Assembly: GCA_016234725.1 (NCBI GenBank)
Contig: JACRAK010000032.1
Coordinates: forward strand, 1-45,229
Direction of reading: 5' to 3'
DNA from: Candidatus Azambacteria bacterium
GTDB taxonomy: Bacteria > Patescibacteriota > Minisyncoccia > GWC2-36-17 > WO2-46-25
Length of the DNA: 45,229 nt
Positions 1-8,338 of the stretch are shown piece after piece. A model generated the notes under the pieces. That model made no database searches, was not told where the DNA came from, and worked only from the letters and a program-made list of their open reading frames with translations. The position numbers and the translations under genes were made by a program. Each line of letters begins with the position of its first letter. Within the stretch, counting starts at the first letter, position 1.

Positions 1-136
1 GATGAGTTGCGAAGCGTTGGAGTAAAAAAATAAGCGAGCTGTATTACATATACAGCGAGTTTATTTTTTTACGAAACGCAAGCAGATCGCCGCAATAATG
101 GATTATAGAGTGCGGTTTAATAGTGTGATGTCCATA
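1..136 (-). repeat. MITE-like element C, copy 1 (cut by window edge)
   Basis: The reverse complement matches element C at 25535-25714: it shares the end TATGGACATCACA, the following AAACCGCACTC-ATAATCCATTA stretch and the internal palindrome around AGCGAGCTGTATTA. The other end lies outside the window. It abuts a half copy of element A at 138, which suggests nesting of one element in the other. Confidence 0.75.
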
Positions 137-137
137 T

Positions 138-187
138 GTCTCGAACTATGCGTATTTCGTTACAAAAGCGCATTCGGCGACAGACCC
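138..187. repeat. Palindromic element A, half copy
   Basis: Carries only one arm of element A: GTCTCGAACTATGCG... through GCATTCGGCGACAGACCC. The other arm is missing exactly where element C ends, so C probably inserted into this A copy. It ends 9 bp before the first gene. Confidence 0.75.
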
Positions 188-196
188 TAATAGTAT

Positions 197-2020
197 ATGG
201 AACAAGAACAAAAAACCAAAGGGATGCTGCATCCATTCACCCATCATTATCATCATCATTACCGTCTGCGCTTCCCCATCCATCACAAAAAAATATTTAT
301 CTTTGATGCCGCGCTTGTGGCAACTGGTTTGATACTCGGCGCGTTCGCGACCTATTATTTTTTACAAAGACCAACATTCAGACCTCTTGATATTTCCATT
401 ACCACGCAAGACCAAAAAATTACCATCGGTGCAGAGCACTTGTGGGAAGTGCGTATAACCAACATCAGCAACAAAACGATTCGCGGCATCACCACCACGC
501 TCACCTTCCCGGCGTCTTTCAAAATTATCTCTCCGGCAGACGCGGACTCCTCACTTTCAAAAATAAACACTTCAACATCCACGGCGGCGCGTGTGTGGAA
601 AATTGACGCGTTGACTCAACACGAACACTCATCGTTAGAAGTGCGAGGCGTGTTGTTTGCCCCTGTTGGAGAAACAATAAAAATCATCGTACGTACGGCA
701 GGTGCAACGGACTCAAAAGAACCTTTCTCGGAAACAACTGTTTTGGAATTGCGCGCCACCGATCCTGCTCTTGTGACCACTGTGGAATTTCCTCAATCGG
801 TGTTCGCCGGAGAATCATTTCCATTTACGGTCACCTATGCAAACGCGAGCGCGACCACACTTGAGCGCCCTATACTGCGTTTTGAAACTCCTTCTTCCTT
901 TGCACTGAACAACAAACCGAGCTCATGGAAAGATGGAAGCATTATCTTGCCAACGCTCGCCCAGGGAGCGCGCGGATCCATGGAACTCAACGGGTTGTTC
1001 ACCGCGGATTCACACGTGAGCCGTGTTTCAATTGGTGTCCGCACAAGCGCTGAACTCAATGGCAAGCGTGTGAGCCAAGAAGATATTTTGCCGAGCCTTG
1101 AAGTCAAACCAACTGGTATAAAAATTTTGCTCAAAAGCGTTGAAGCCAATGGCACCCCCGGCGAACCGCTTCATTTGATTGTTTCACTTGAGCACACAGG
1201 ATCGGACACATTTCAAACTGTTTCTGTGTGCGTACCACTTAACCTCAATCTTATAAATAAAGAAAGCGTCAAGGGCGATGGAAAACTGGCAGATACTATG
1301 TATTGTTTCACACCCGCACAGCGCGCGGAACTCACCGAAATCAAAAATGGATTCCATGGTGAATGGCCTCTTACTTTTTCTCTCCAAAACACTCCTACGC
1401 TCACCGACACAGAAACCAATAAAAACGCCGTGTTAGCATTTACGCCTCGCGTATCATTAACCGCACAGCGCGCCGGGGCGACCATCAAACTCTCGTTGGT
1501 GGGGTCTGAACTGCGCGTCCCGCTCACCACCACGCTCACTCTGAAAACAATGGGGCGCTATTTTACCAATGAAGGCGACCAGCTTGGACGCGGACCTCTG
1601 CCGCCTCAAGCTGGTAAAACAACCAAATACTGGATCGCGTGGGCTATCCGCTCAAGCACCAATCCAGTAAAAAATCTTATCATCCGCGCTATATTGCCTT
1701 CCTCAATCCAATGGAGCGGCAAAAGCACCGTCAACAAAGGAAAAAATATGATCTATGATCCAATAACGCGAGAAGTGCGTTGGACGCATGAATTGCTTGA
1801 GTCAACCGCGGACGGATGCGCGTGCGCGGAAGGCGGGTTTGAAGTATCGTTGACTCCTTCAGTAGAAGATATTGGCACTGTTTCCGTACTTATAAAAAAT
1901 ATCTCCGCAGACGGCATAGACATATGGACAGACGCGCCGGTACATGCCGCCGCGCCAGACATTACCGCCAATCTGATTGATGATCCTCTGGCGCAAGGCA
2001 AAGGACGAGTGCAAAAATAG
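197..2020 (+). CDS. Membrane-anchored extracellular beta-domain protein
   Basis: 607 aa. A His-rich N-terminal cytosolic stretch (HHYHHHY near residues 17-23) is followed by one hydrophobic membrane segment at about residues 34-57. The long remainder is rich in Thr, Ser, Val and Pro, with repeating beta-type segments such as 'VTYANASATTLERPILRF' that resemble DUF11/CARDB-like surface repeats. This suggests a type II-like protein exposing tandem immunoglobulin-like domains outside the cell, perhaps a stalk or scaffold. No catalytic motif is seen. There is no Shine-Dalgarno site before the ATG; the upstream sequence is the end of an element A copy, so the native promoter may have been displaced. 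It ends with TAG. Family assignment is inference from composition. Confidence 0.7.
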   Translation: MEQEQKTKGMLHPFTHHYHHHYRLRFPIHHKKIFIFDAALVATGLILGAFATYYFLQRPTFRPLDISITTQDQKITIGAEHLWEVRITNISNKTIRGITTTLTFPASFKIISPADADSSLSKINTSTSTAARVWKIDALTQHEHSSLEVRGVLFAPVGETIKIIVRTAGATDSKEPFSETTVLELRATDPALVTTVEFPQSVFAGESFPFTVTYANASATTLERPILRFETPSSFALNNKPSSWKDGSIILPTLAQGARGSMELNGLFTADSHVSRVSIGVRTSAELNGKRVSQEDILPSLEVKPTGIKILLKSVEANGTPGEPLHLIVSLEHTGSDTFQTVSVCVPLNLNLINKESVKGDGKLADTMYCFTPAQRAELTEIKNGFHGEWPLTFSLQNTPTLTDTETNKNAVLAFTPRVSLTAQRAGATIKLSLVGSELRVPLTTTLTLKTMGRYFTNEGDQLGRGPLPPQAGKTTKYWIAWAIRSSTNPVKNLIIRAILPSSIQWSGKSTVNKGKNMIYDPITREVRWTHELLESTADGCACAEGGFEVSLTPSVEDIGTVSVLIKNISADGIDIWTDAPVHAAAPDITANLIDDPLAQGKGRVQK

Positions 2021-2034
2021 ATGATGTCTTATTC

Positions 2035-2162
2035 GGGACTGACGCCGAATGCGCTTTTGCAACGAAACGCGCAGATTTTGAGACAAAATTGTTGAATAAA
2101 TTTTGAAATAATTTTGTCCGAAATATGCGCATTGCAGTCAAAGTGGCATTCAGCGACAGACC
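2035..2162. repeat. Palindromic element A, shortened copy
   Basis: Degenerate ends GGGACTGACGCCGAATGCGC and GCATTCAGCGACAGACC, with the central part including the GTTTAACAGTGGTTAAG section deleted. It lies between the 607-aa gene and the 340-aa gene. An open frame running through its right arm explains the artefactually early ATG at 2125. Confidence 0.8.
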
Positions 2163-2194
2163 AAAAATTGCATCTGGCGGCAGACACTTAATAC

Positions 2195-2200
2195 AGGAGG
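2195..2200 (+). promoter_or_regulatory. Strong ribosome binding site deciding the start at 2206
   Basis: AGGAGG lies 5 nt before the in-frame ATG at 2206. The upstream in-frame ATG at 2125 is inside element A and has no such site. The ATG at 2201 is in the wrong frame. Confidence 0.85.
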
Positions 2201-2205
2201 ATGAA

Positions 2206-3228
2206 ATGAAGTTGCAACATACTTCACGATGTAAAGATCGTCGGCCTGCCGACCACGATATGGCGCTTCAATTTACACTGCATTGTACGGAGGGCGCGGA
2301 CATAGGCGCGCAGTGCGAAGCGATAACCGACTATCTCAAAGACCGCCCCGGGCGCTACGCGACGGTCTGCAGACGCGCGGCAACCTTGTGTGTTTCACCA
2401 GAACGCAAGGTTACATTTCTGCTTGAAGCAGTACACAGAGCGTGTGCTCTTAACCAAAGACAGTGGCGTATCGCATTCATGATGCAGTGCCTTGAAGAGG
2501 CAAAACCGCTCTTTGCGGACGAATTCACAGACGATGAACGGAAAAATGCGCTTCTTGAGCGTTGGCGCGACATCGCTCTCACCGTGTTCCATGCGGCTGG
2601 ACATTTTCACGCGTGCGCGGAAGTATACCAAGAACGCGCGAACGCGGCTTCAGACAACGGCGCACACGCAGATGCCTTTGCGAATCAATTCATGGCAAAG
2701 GTAGCGCTCTGCGATAGCGCGTTAGAGCAAGGTATTCCGCAGACCATACAATCAGCGGTACTTGAGGTCAAAAGCGTGGCAGGACGGCTTATATTAACAC
2801 TTGAAGATTCGCCTCTCAACGCGTATTGGCGCATGAGGTGCTTCATTCATGTCTTGCGCGCCGAGTGGCTTGGCGGATTCCATAATCCTAACACCGTGGA
2901 ATGTTTCGCGGAACTCAAGAAATTGCGCAAGCAAATGCCCTGCAACTTTGTGGACGCGCTCAAGGTGCTTACCGCCGCGTACTATACGAGACAGTCGTTT
3001 GGTGAATGGGCCGACGCGCTTTCAATCGCGCGAGAAGTCGCGCTCAACCCGCGGGCACATCCAGACTGGCGCGCGGAAGCATACCTTGTGCTGATATTCG
3101 CGATGGAAAAAAGCGGTTACTCAAAAAAGGCGATCGCGTACATCAATGACCTTTTGAAACTCCCTGCGTCTGGAGGGCATGTTGCCCGCGCCATCGCTGA
3201 CCGGCATTTGCGAGAACTGACTTATTAA
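2206..3228 (+). CDS. Unknown helical (possibly TPR-like) protein
   Basis: 340 aa, not recognised. Soluble, with no signal peptide or membrane segment. It is dominated by Ala/Leu/Arg-rich helical stretches with regular spacing (for example 'DALSIAREVALNPRAHPDWRAEAYLVLIFAMEKSGYS' read in pieces near the C-terminus), reminiscent of tetratricopeptide or related alpha-solenoid repeats. It has several cysteines in the first half. The start is fixed by the AGGAGG site. Unlike its neighbours it has a strong Shine-Dalgarno site, a trait it shares with the 11.7-27.2 kb island genes. A good intrinsic terminator follows at 3246. Function unknown. Confidence 0.7.
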   Translation: MKLQHTSRCKDRRPADHDMALQFTLHCTEGADIGAQCEAITDYLKDRPGRYATVCRRAATLCVSPERKVTFLLEAVHRACALNQRQWRIAFMMQCLEEAKPLFADEFTDDERKNALLERWRDIALTVFHAAGHFHACAEVYQERANAASDNGAHADAFANQFMAKVALCDSALEQGIPQTIQSAVLEVKSVAGRLILTLEDSPLNAYWRMRCFIHVLRAEWLGGFHNPNTVECFAELKKLRKQMPCNFVDALKVLTAAYYTRQSFGEWADALSIAREVALNPRAHPDWRAEAYLVLIFAMEKSGYSKKAIAYINDLLKLPASGGHVARAIADRHLRELTY

Positions 3229-3245
3229 CTCATCACAGCATATCC

Positions 3246-3276
3246 CTCTCTAAACGAACCCTAGAGAGTTTTTTTA
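3246..3276 (+). terminator. Intrinsic terminator after the 340-aa gene
   Basis: Stem CTCTCTA / TAGAGAG with a 9-nt loop, directly followed by seven or more T. It lies 18 nt after the stop codon. Confidence 0.85.
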
Positions 3277-3296
3277 TTAGACATATCCCACAAAAT

Positions 3297-3400
3297 GGGT
3301 CTGTCGCCAAATGCGCTTTTGTAACGAAATTTCTGAATTTTAAAACAGAATTGCTGAATACATTTTGAGGTTTAACCGTGGTTAAGCCAAAAATTGAATA
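3297..3400. repeat. Palindromic element A, left part only
   Basis: Begins GGGTCTGTCGCCAAATGCGC and continues through GAGGTTTAACCGTGGTTAAGC. The right arm is absent, so the copy is truncated. It precedes the promoter of the GT4 gene. Confidence 0.75.
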
Positions 3401-3432
3401 ACAGTTCCTTCGCCGCCTTAAAAACACGACCA

Positions 3433-3461
3433 TTGACAAAATCGTAAAAATATGCTATGAT
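3433..3461 (+). promoter_or_regulatory. Sigma70-type promoter for the GT4 gene
   Basis: TTGACA, 17-nt spacer, TATGAT. This predicts transcription from about 3468, leaving a leader of roughly 40 nt before the ATG at 3509. Confidence 0.8.
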
Positions 3462-3508
3462 ACTTGGTCAAGTTAAATAAAATTATTTCAGCTTAAATAA
3501 GCCAAAAT

Positions 3509-4714
3509 ATGCGTATTGCGATGATTGGACAAAAGGGTATTCCCGCCTCATGGGGAGGGGTTGAACGGTGTGTGGAAGAATTATCCACAGGCTTGATTCG
3601 CCGTGGGCATACGATTACGGTGTACGCGCGCAAATGGTATACGCAAAGTACCGCCGATGGAAAAAACGCTCTCAAAAAACATTCATACCAAGGTGTTCAT
3701 CTTGTCTTTGCGCCCTCATTGCCCACCAAACATCTTGACACCATCACGCATGTACTCGCCGCCACTTTGCACGCGCTGTTTCAAAATTATGATGTGATTC
3801 ATTATCATGGCGTCGGTCCATCGCTCGTCGCGTGGATTCCTCGTCTGTTTGCGCCGCGCGTAAAAATTATCGCGACATTTCACAGTCCGGACCGTTTGCA
3901 CGGCAAGTGGGGTACGATCGCGCGGTTTATGCTCACACTGGGCGAATGGGCAAGCTGTCATTTTGCGCATGAAACAATCACGATTTCTCAAACGCTCCAA
4001 CAATACGCGGCGGAAACCTACAAAGTTCCGACTATCTATATTCCCAATGGCGTAACACTGCCGCACACTCCCACGAAAGAAAAAACCGATTCTGTGTTGC
4101 GCGCTTTTGGATTGCGCGGCGAACGATATTTTATTATTATCGCGCGTTTTGTTTCGCACAAAGGAATCCACTTGGCAATGGACGCGTGGCGCCGCGCGGA
4201 GCGTGATTACTCTGCGCGCATGCGCGGATTGCAGTTGGTTATTATTGGCGACGAACAAGGAGACAAAGCGTACGCGGCAACACTCCGCCGCATGGCAAAA
4301 AAAATTCCTCACATTGTTTTGACCGGTTGGCAAGACGCGGAAACCACGCAGATATTGCTTGCAGAAAGCATCGCGCTCATTCAACCATCGCAATCAGAAG
4401 GTTTGTCTATTGTTATGCTTGAGGCGTGCGCGCATGGCAAGCCGATTATCGCAAGCGACTTGCCGGAAAATCGCGAATTGGTTACCGACCGCCGTTTCTG
4501 TTATGAAAAAACAAAAATCAGCCAGCTTGAGGAGCGTCTGGTATGGCTCATTGCCAACCCTGAAATCGCGCAGGTGGAGGGTTTACGCAACCGCGAAAAA
4601 GTTGAACGCCATCATAACTGGGACGCCATCATCAGGCAAACAGAACATATCTACGCCGACGCGGTCTTGAGCCGCGAATGGAATTGGCAAGGCGTCCAAT
4701 TGCGCGCGGAGTAA
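3509..4714 (+). CDS. GT4 glycosyltransferase with DUF1972-type N-terminus
   Basis: 401 aa. Probably a retaining GT-B enzyme that transfers a sugar to a lipid-linked glycan at the inner face of the membrane. The N-terminus 'MRIAMIGQKGIPASWGGVER' is the nucleotide-sugar/acceptor Rossmann start typical of DUF1972-type GT4 enzymes (rhamnosyltransferase-like). The C-terminal domain has the 'IIARFVSHKGI' segment and the GT4 E-x7-E motif at about residues 297-305 (SEGLSIVMLEA). It is transcribed alone on the plus strand from its own promoter, opposite to the other glycan genes. No Shine-Dalgarno site. The donor sugar cannot be read from the sequence. Confidence 0.9.
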   Translation: MRIAMIGQKGIPASWGGVERCVEELSTGLIRRGHTITVYARKWYTQSTADGKNALKKHSYQGVHLVFAPSLPTKHLDTITHVLAATLHALFQNYDVIHYHGVGPSLVAWIPRLFAPRVKIIATFHSPDRLHGKWGTIARFMLTLGEWASCHFAHETITISQTLQQYAAETYKVPTIYIPNGVTLPHTPTKEKTDSVLRAFGLRGERYFIIIARFVSHKGIHLAMDAWRRAERDYSARMRGLQLVIIGDEQGDKAYAATLRRMAKKIPHIVLTGWQDAETTQILLAESIALIQPSQSEGLSIVMLEACAHGKPIIASDLPENRELVTDRRFCYEKTKISQLEERLVWLIANPEIAQVEGLRNREKVERHHNWDAIIRQTEHIYADAVLSREWNWQGVQLRAE

Positions 4715-4726
4715 ACGCGCGTTGAC

Positions 4727-4888
4727 TAGACTTGTCCCCAAATAAGCTTTCGTAGCGAAATTGTCAAATTTTGAGGCAAAATTGTTGAATAAATTTTGAG
4801 GTTTAACAGTAGTTAAGCCGAAAAATTTTGAAACGATTTTGGCCAAAATTTGACAATGAAGGAGAAATGTTATTGGGGGACAAGTCTA
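4727..4888. repeat. Element A variant with different ends (A')
   Basis: The core is the element A core (AAAATTGTTGAATAAATTTTGAGG..., GTTAAGCCGAAAAATTTTG), but the ends are TAGACTTGTCCCC and GGGGGACAAGTCTA, a near-perfect ~19-bp inverted repeat. The terminal CTA at 4886-4888 is the stop codon (TAG) of the convergent minus-strand gene. Confidence 0.8.
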
Positions 4889-6913
4889 CGGTCCGCAAAA
4901 AAAACAACTGCGCGAGGAGGTAATAATATCACTGCGCCAATCACCATCAAACCGCGCGCTTGAAACATCTATACCGGCACGGCTCTGCTGCGATCCTGCC
5001 ACAAAACGATTTTTTAACGCGCCGCGGCTATCAAACACTTTCACTTCTGGTATTCCGCGCGCGTGACCAGCAATAATATCATCTCGCCCATCGCCATCTA
5101 TATCCCCCATGGCAACAGAAACGCCTTGCGTGTCGCGAGCGCCAAACGCGCTCCAGCCCGCGGACAAAAGTCTGCCGCGCAAAGAAAATACTCTCACCAA
5201 CGACGCGCCTCGCGCGATTCCTATCACTATTTCTGTATTCGCGGAATTATTCAAATGCCCCGCGGATACCGTAACGCCTCCCGCAAATCCTGCGCGTATA
5301 ACTTCAAACGGACGCGTTATTACCACGCCATCGGCGCGCGTTACCGCAACCTTGCCGCCGCGCGTTTTCTGGCCAAATACTAAATACAAACCATTTTCAT
5401 CGCCCGTATCCACCGTGGCAACAGAAAGCTCCCCGCGCCACACGCTCCCAAATGGATAGATTTGCGCGCGTACTATATCGCCTTCTTTAATCACCGCGTG
5501 GTTGTGTTCTATTATTATTGTTTCAAATGCGCCATCCCGATCCAAATCAATCCGCGCGATAGTCTGTCCGCCTAAAAATGATTCGTCATATGAAAAAAAA
5601 CCGTTGCGCGACTGCGTCCCATCCGCGCGATAAAGCCGTATAAAAGCGCCATTCACATACGGCGCGCCTTCAAGCGAATCCTGCGGACGCAACAGAATAA
5701 TGCCATCGTGAGGCGGAATACTCACCATGTTGACAATCTGCCCATCGTTGGCTGACGCGTCTTGCGTGCCTTTAATTTTTTCAAAATCCGCGTTCAGGTC
5801 AAACGTTTCCGCCGCGTCGGCCGTATTCACTAATACCATCCCACGCGTATAGTCTCTGCGCCACACGCCTTTCACGGCAAAATTGGCCGCACCGGTTTTC
5901 TGCACGTACGGAGCGCTTACCGGCTCACCCAACAGCGCTTCGTACTCGTCATACCACCATGTTTGGCCGTGGTTCTGATCGCCAAAATCAAAGGCGTAAT
6001 AACCATCTCCCAACAATGTTGATGTCAAACCAAAACGCATTGCTTGTAATTGGCTCTGATCGCCCGTGTTGGCAGTATTCGCGTTGATAATCGCAAAAGA
6101 AGGCGGGCGGGCTTTATCGATGAAATCAGTATATTGTTTCATTGTCGCGCTCCATCCGCGCGCGCGAGGAAAATTTTCAAACATCATGCCGTTGAATTGC
6201 ACAAATCGGTCTCCGTCATTGCCCGCTATAAGATACCGATCCCCGGTGGCCGCGCGTATAATCTGCACCAACGCATTAAATCCGTCCGCATACGCGCGGT
6301 CTATGGTCTCCGCGCTTTCCGTAACGCCGTCTCTGTTGATATCAAGCGCGCCGCCCAACTGGCCGCTCAAATTATTCCATACATTATCCAAAAATACTCC
6401 ATCCCATAAACCGCTTCCCAAAACGCGCGCGCTCACAAAACTACCCAATGTTTCAATCCACCGCGCGCCGTCTATTGTTGGCGCGGCTGTGGTGAGATTG
6501 AGCACATGTGTTCCCGGCCAAAAACTTACAAGCGCGCCATTGGGGCGCTGCAAGTTCCACGCGGGGTCAATCTTCTCTGCCAATTCATAGCGCAAAGGTG
6601 CATACGCTTTTTGTTCAAGCGCGTCATCGCGAATTTCTTGCGAGGTAATGTACGCCAACAAAATAATTGAGGGGTTGAGCGCGCGCATGAGGCGGAGTTT
6701 GTCCTGATTGCGCACACCGTGCTCCATGTCTAGAATCACCATGTCCCATTTGGCAAGCTCGCGCGCCTGTGATTCTGATAAATCCCATGACAAAAAATAG
6801 TTCGCGCGTTTGGGATAGGTGGTTTTCATCTGATACGCGTCCGCGTAACCGCCCGGCGCTATGAGCGAGGCGATCAGACCAATACTATAAAGATACTTGA
6901 ATGTTTGGGACAT
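4886..6913 (-). CDS. Exported glycoside-hydrolase-like protein with FG-GAP repeats, 3'-truncated
   Basis: 675 aa from the ATG at 6913; a TTG five codons earlier is not needed. An N-terminal signal segment (about residues 5-22) is followed by a TIM-barrel-like domain, roughly residues 35-330. Characteristic pieces are 'MVILDMEHG', 'GLWDGVFLDNVWNN' and 'NGMMFENFPRARGW', which resemble the hypothetical glycosyl hydrolase group GHL15. The C-terminal half holds FG-GAP/VCBS-type Ca-binding repeats with DxDxDG loops ('DLDRDGAFETIII', 'DIDGDGRDDIIAG'). The last repeat is cut off: after 'DGDWRSDIITSSR' the frame runs into 'SCFFCGP' and stops at a TAG provided by element A'. It begins 11 nt after the GT4 gene at 6925-8172, so it is in the glycan operon. 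It probably trims or remodels the polysaccharide. Catalysis is inference. Confidence 0.75.
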   Translation of the reverse strand: MSQTFKYLYSIGLIASLIAPGGYADAYQMKTTYPKRANYFLSWDLSESQARELAKWDMVILDMEHGVRNQDKLRLMRALNPSIILLAYITSQEIRDDALEQKAYAPLRYELAEKIDPAWNLQRPNGALVSFWPGTHVLNLTTAAPTIDGARWIETLGSFVSARVLGSGLWDGVFLDNVWNNLSGQLGGALDINRDGVTESAETIDRAYADGFNALVQIIRAATGDRYLIAGNDGDRFVQFNGMMFENFPRARGWSATMKQYTDFIDKARPPSFAIINANTANTGDQSQLQAMRFGLTSTLLGDGYYAFDFGDQNHGQTWWYDEYEALLGEPVSAPYVQKTGAANFAVKGVWRRDYTRGMVLVNTADAAETFDLNADFEKIKGTQDASANDGQIVNMVSIPPHDGIILLRPQDSLEGAPYVNGAFIRLYRADGTQSRNGFFSYDESFLGGQTIARIDLDRDGAFETIIIEHNHAVIKEGDIVRAQIYPFGSVWRGELSVATVDTGDENGLYLVFGQKTRGGKVAVTRADGVVITRPFEVIRAGFAGGVTVSAGHLNNSANTEIVIGIARGASLVRVFSLRGRLLSAGWSAFGARDTQGVSVAMGDIDGDGRDDIIAGHARGIPEVKVFDSRGALKNRFVAGSQQSRAGIDVSSARFDGDWRSDIITSSRSCFFCGP

Positions 6914-6924
6914 AAAAATTATAC

Positions 6925-8172
6925 TCAAGTCTTCGTCTGCACCACCTCTTCATATATCTCCATCAATCGTTCATAATACACCTCCGGATTGTTATGCGCG
7001 CGCGCGTATTCCCGAGCCGCGCGGCTGGCGGACTTCCATACCTCTTTGTCATACCCCCACACGCGCTCAATGGTCGCGCGCAGAGCGCGGGCATCGCCCG
7101 GCGGAAACAACCACCCATTCACTCCATCACGCACGATTTCCGGAATCCCGCCAATGGCGGACGCGATCACCGGTTTGCCTTTTGCAAACGATTCAATCAG
7201 CGACATCGAATAATTTTCAAACCATTCAGACGGGAGCACCACCACGCGAGCGCCTTCTACGATGCGCTCCAATGCCAACCCCTCCTTATGCCCCAGTAAT
7301 TCAATATGCGGCGCGTTTTTTATTTGCCTGCGGATAGAATCTTCAAGCGGTCCGGCGCCGACAATTTTTAATGGAATATGCGTGAGTGTCCGCATCGCGG
7401 CTATCAGCGATAGAATACCCTTCTCATGGCTTAACCTGCCCATGTATAAAAGATAATCGCCCGCAGGCTGCTCTTCGGGAGATGTAAGAGCGGCAGACGC
7501 GTACCACGCGGGATTTAAAAAATTATGCAGAGTAACAAATTTTTTCGCCGGTGCACCCCATTCAATCATAAGCGCGCGCATAAACTCGCTCGGAGCGATA
7601 AAACGCGCCACGCCTTTTTCATAAAACTGAAATAATTTGTGAAATGACAGTTCCAACGCGGCCACCAAGCTTTTTGCAGCGCTGTCATCTACACAACGGT
7701 TGAAAATTACCTCGTAATATCTATGGTGACTTGAACAAAGGCAGACGCCATGGCGATTAAACAATCTGTAGTTGGGACTCACCAGTTTGTAATCATGCAG
7801 AGTCATTACCACCGGTACCCTGTGTTTTTTGAACACCGCAAAAATAGATGGTGAAAAATGATGATAGATATTGTGCACATGCGCGATGTCTATTTTTATA
7901 TCAGTCAAAAGTTGATCAAGTTTTCGAGCCGCTTCTCTCGAGTACAAAAGGTGTCCAATCTTCTTAACTTCGCGCCACCACGGCTCGCGCTTTTGAAAAT
8001 TAATGGGGTCAATAAAATATTTTTCGTACGCGGTCTTGTGGTTGGTAGGATCCTTCATGCTCCATGGGACAACCTCATGGCCGTGCGCGGTGAGCAGATC
8101 AATCACATCAAAAAAGTGTGTCTCCGCGCCCCCGCGGCGATAGAAAAATTTATTGACTTGAAGAATACGCAT
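6925..8172 (-). CDS. GT4 glycosyltransferase
   Basis: 415 aa from the ATG at 8172, which starts 'MRILQVNKFFYRRGGAETHF', the normal GT4 opening. An upstream in-frame extension (to 8226) is not family-like. It is a GT-B fold enzyme: the N-terminal acceptor domain contains 'IDIAHVHNIYHHFSPSIF', and the C-terminal donor domain has 'YMGRLSHEKGI', 'VLPSEWFENYSMSLIESFA' (E-x7-E near residue 320) and 'GKPVIASAIGGIPE'. It acts in cytoplasmic assembly of a surface polysaccharide. It ends in TGA. It is followed 11 nt later by the glycoside-hydrolase-like gene and is separated from the next upstream glycan gene by a half copy of element D. Confidence 0.9.
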   Translation of the reverse strand: MRILQVNKFFYRRGGAETHFFDVIDLLTAHGHEVVPWSMKDPTNHKTAYEKYFIDPINFQKREPWWREVKKIGHLLYSREAARKLDQLLTDIKIDIAHVHNIYHHFSPSIFAVFKKHRVPVVMTLHDYKLVSPNYRLFNRHGVCLCSSHHRYYEVIFNRCVDDSAAKSLVAALELSFHKLFQFYEKGVARFIAPSEFMRALMIEWGAPAKKFVTLHNFLNPAWYASAALTSPEEQPAGDYLLYMGRLSHEKGILSLIAAMRTLTHIPLKIVGAGPLEDSIRRQIKNAPHIELLGHKEGLALERIVEGARVVVLPSEWFENYSMSLIESFAKGKPVIASAIGGIPEIVRDGVNGWLFPPGDARALRATIERVWGYDKEVWKSASRAAREYARAHNNPEVYYERLMEIYEEVVQTKT

Positions 8173-8230
8173 AGAATTATTATTAATTGTCTTGAAGTAT
8201 GAAATGCCTATTTTCGGCAAATGCATTGAA

Positions 8231-8321
8231 CCTTTGCATTACGAAACAGCTTTTTGAAGCAATAGCTTTTCGGGGCACGCATAAAATCCCTGAAGGATTT
8301 TTGCTCCAGCTCGCCGCCGCC
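8231..8321. repeat. Element D, left portion (with 29-bp junction repeat)
   Basis: Starts CCTTTGCATTACGAAAC, equivalent to the D terminus GCTTTGAATTACGAAAT, and runs through CTTTTCGGGGCACGC. The last 29 bp (8293-8321, AAGGATTTTTGCTCC...GCCGCC) are repeated exactly at 10799-10827, where the rest of a D element resumes. The two pieces joined would make one D element of normal length. Confidence 0.8.
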
Positions 8322-8338
8322 AAAGACATATTTTTTTA

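Noticed and set aside
2125-2205. Upstream start for the 340-aa protein
   Set aside because: It lies inside element A; the ATG at 2206 has a strong SD site.
3716-4393. 225-codon minus-strand frame inside the GT4 gene
   Set aside because: Antisense shadow of a well-supported glycosyltransferase.
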